DNA from: an uncultured Selenomonadaceae bacterium
GTDB lineage: Bacteria; Bacillota_C; Negativicutes; Selenomonadales; Selenomonadaceae
Direction of reading: 5' to 3'
Assembly: GCA_946402475.1 (NCBI GenBank)
Contig: CAMIWP010000054.1
Location: 1-7,000, forward strand
Length of the DNA: 7,000 nucleotides
The notes under the pieces: model-generated
Seen by the model: only the letters and a program-made list of their open reading frames with translations
The model's database searches: none
What the model was told of the DNA's origin: nothing
Translations under genes and position numbers: made by a program
Part shown: positions 6,702-7,000 of the stretch, one piece after another
Position numbering within the stretch: the stretch's first letter is position 1
Layout: each line of letters opens with the position of its first letter

Positions 6702-7000
6702 ATGCCAGAAATGGATGAGCGCGGAAGGCAGCACGAAGAAGACTTGGAGCGTATCAGGAATTTTCGTCTGATGGATGATGATTTTCTCACAAAATGCTTC
6801 GAGAACAACGTAGACGGGACGAAACTAATGCTTGACCTTATACTTCCGGTCAAACTAACGGTGCGGCGTGTTACGACGCAAGCCACCATCAAAAATTTGC
6901 AGGGCAGGAGTCTTCGTCTGGACATTTTGGCGGAGGATGAAAAAAGCAAGGGAAAAACCAATGTGGAGGTCCAACGCGAAAGCCGTGGTGCAGGAGCCAA
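6702..7000 (+). CDS. PD-(D/E)XK nuclease family protein, Rpn/transposase-like (N-terminal part, cut by window end)
   Basis: The frame runs open from ATG 6702 through the last base, giving 99 visible residues. The pattern RIRNFRLMDDDFLTKCFE (18-34), then SLRLDILAEDE (70-80) and NVEVQR (87-92), is typical of the PD-(D/E)XK nuclease family transposase group (PDDEXK_2, related to Rpn recombination-promoting nucleases), from memory of the family. Probable active-site residues are D74, E89 and Q91, the last replacing the usual Lys as in this group. These proteins often occur in many copies per genome and cleave DNA in vitro where tested (Rpn members). Whether this copy moves is unknown. AAAGGA lies 11 nt before the ATG; GTG 6693 and ATG 6711 are alternative starts. 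It uses CTA twice and ATA once within a few codons, unlike the upstream genes, which hints at a different origin. The C-terminal half and completeness cannot be judged. Confidence 0.8.
   Translation, partial: MPEMDERGRQHEEDLERIRNFRLMDDDFLTKCFENNVDGTKLMLDLILPVKLTVRRVTTQATIKNLQGRSLRLDILAEDEKSKGKTNVEVQRESRGAGA

Noticed and set aside
6629..6718. Small 29-codon frame with AAAGGA upstream
   Set aside because: It overlaps the -35 and -10 hexamers of the downstream promoter and the start of the nuclease-family gene, so it would not be on the expected transcript.
6623..7000. Minus-strand open frame at the window end
   Set aside because: It lies opposite the plus-strand PD-(D/E)XK frame, whose sequence clearly matches a protein family. 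The minus translation is Ser/Arg-rich without motifs.

Overview
The window is a GC-rich bacterial chromosome segment with all recognisable genes on the + strand. It encodes a class III (Firmicutes-type) fructose-1,6-bisphosphatase, a three-domain c-di-GMP protein, the two subunits of succinyl-CoA synthetase, and the start of a PD-(D/E)XK nuclease/transposase-family protein. Class III FBPase, strong GGAGG-type ribosome binding sites, good codon bias and this nuclease family together suggest a Firmicute. My best guess is a GC-rich member of the Negativicutes (Selenomonas or Mitsuokella-like). This is inference from the proteins, not proof.

Layout. (1) 1-254 is the 3' end of an unrecognised coiled-coil gene that begins before the window. 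(2) 277-2184 is fbp, starting 22 nt after the previous stop and probably co-transcribed with it. (3) 2266-3984 is a REC-GGDEF-EAL protein. Its EAL phosphodiesterase domain keeps all expected catalytic residues, but the receiver has Glu at the phosphoacceptor position and the GGDEF motif is broken. It is followed by a Rho-independent terminator at about 3995-4033. (4) 4034-4210 is a comparatively AT-rich leader with a 15-bp perfect palindrome and promoter-like hexamers ahead of sucC. (5) 4211-5407 sucC and 5423-6328 sucD form a tight two-gene operon, with the sucD ribosome binding site overlapping the sucC stop. (6) 6329-6701 is non-coding. It holds three successive hairpins, the last a strong, probably bidirectional terminator, then two further inverted repeats and a near-consensus sigma-70 promoter. 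(7) 6702-7000 is the 5' end of the PD-(D/E)XK gene, cut by the window edge.

How the genes relate. fbp (gluconeogenesis) and sucCD (succinyl-CoA/succinate interconversion with ATP/ADP) are housekeeping central-metabolism genes. sucCD stands alone rather than in a TCA-cycle cluster, as is common in anaerobes with a partial cycle. The c-di-GMP gene is a signalling gene with no evident functional link to its neighbours. The last gene has its own promoter and different codon usage, and looks like accessory DNA.

I see no clear sign of a wholly new system, CRISPR array, tRNA or rRNA. The points most worth a second look are the degenerate REC and GGDEF inputs on an intact EAL domain, the palindrome before sucC, and the hairpin block after sucD.
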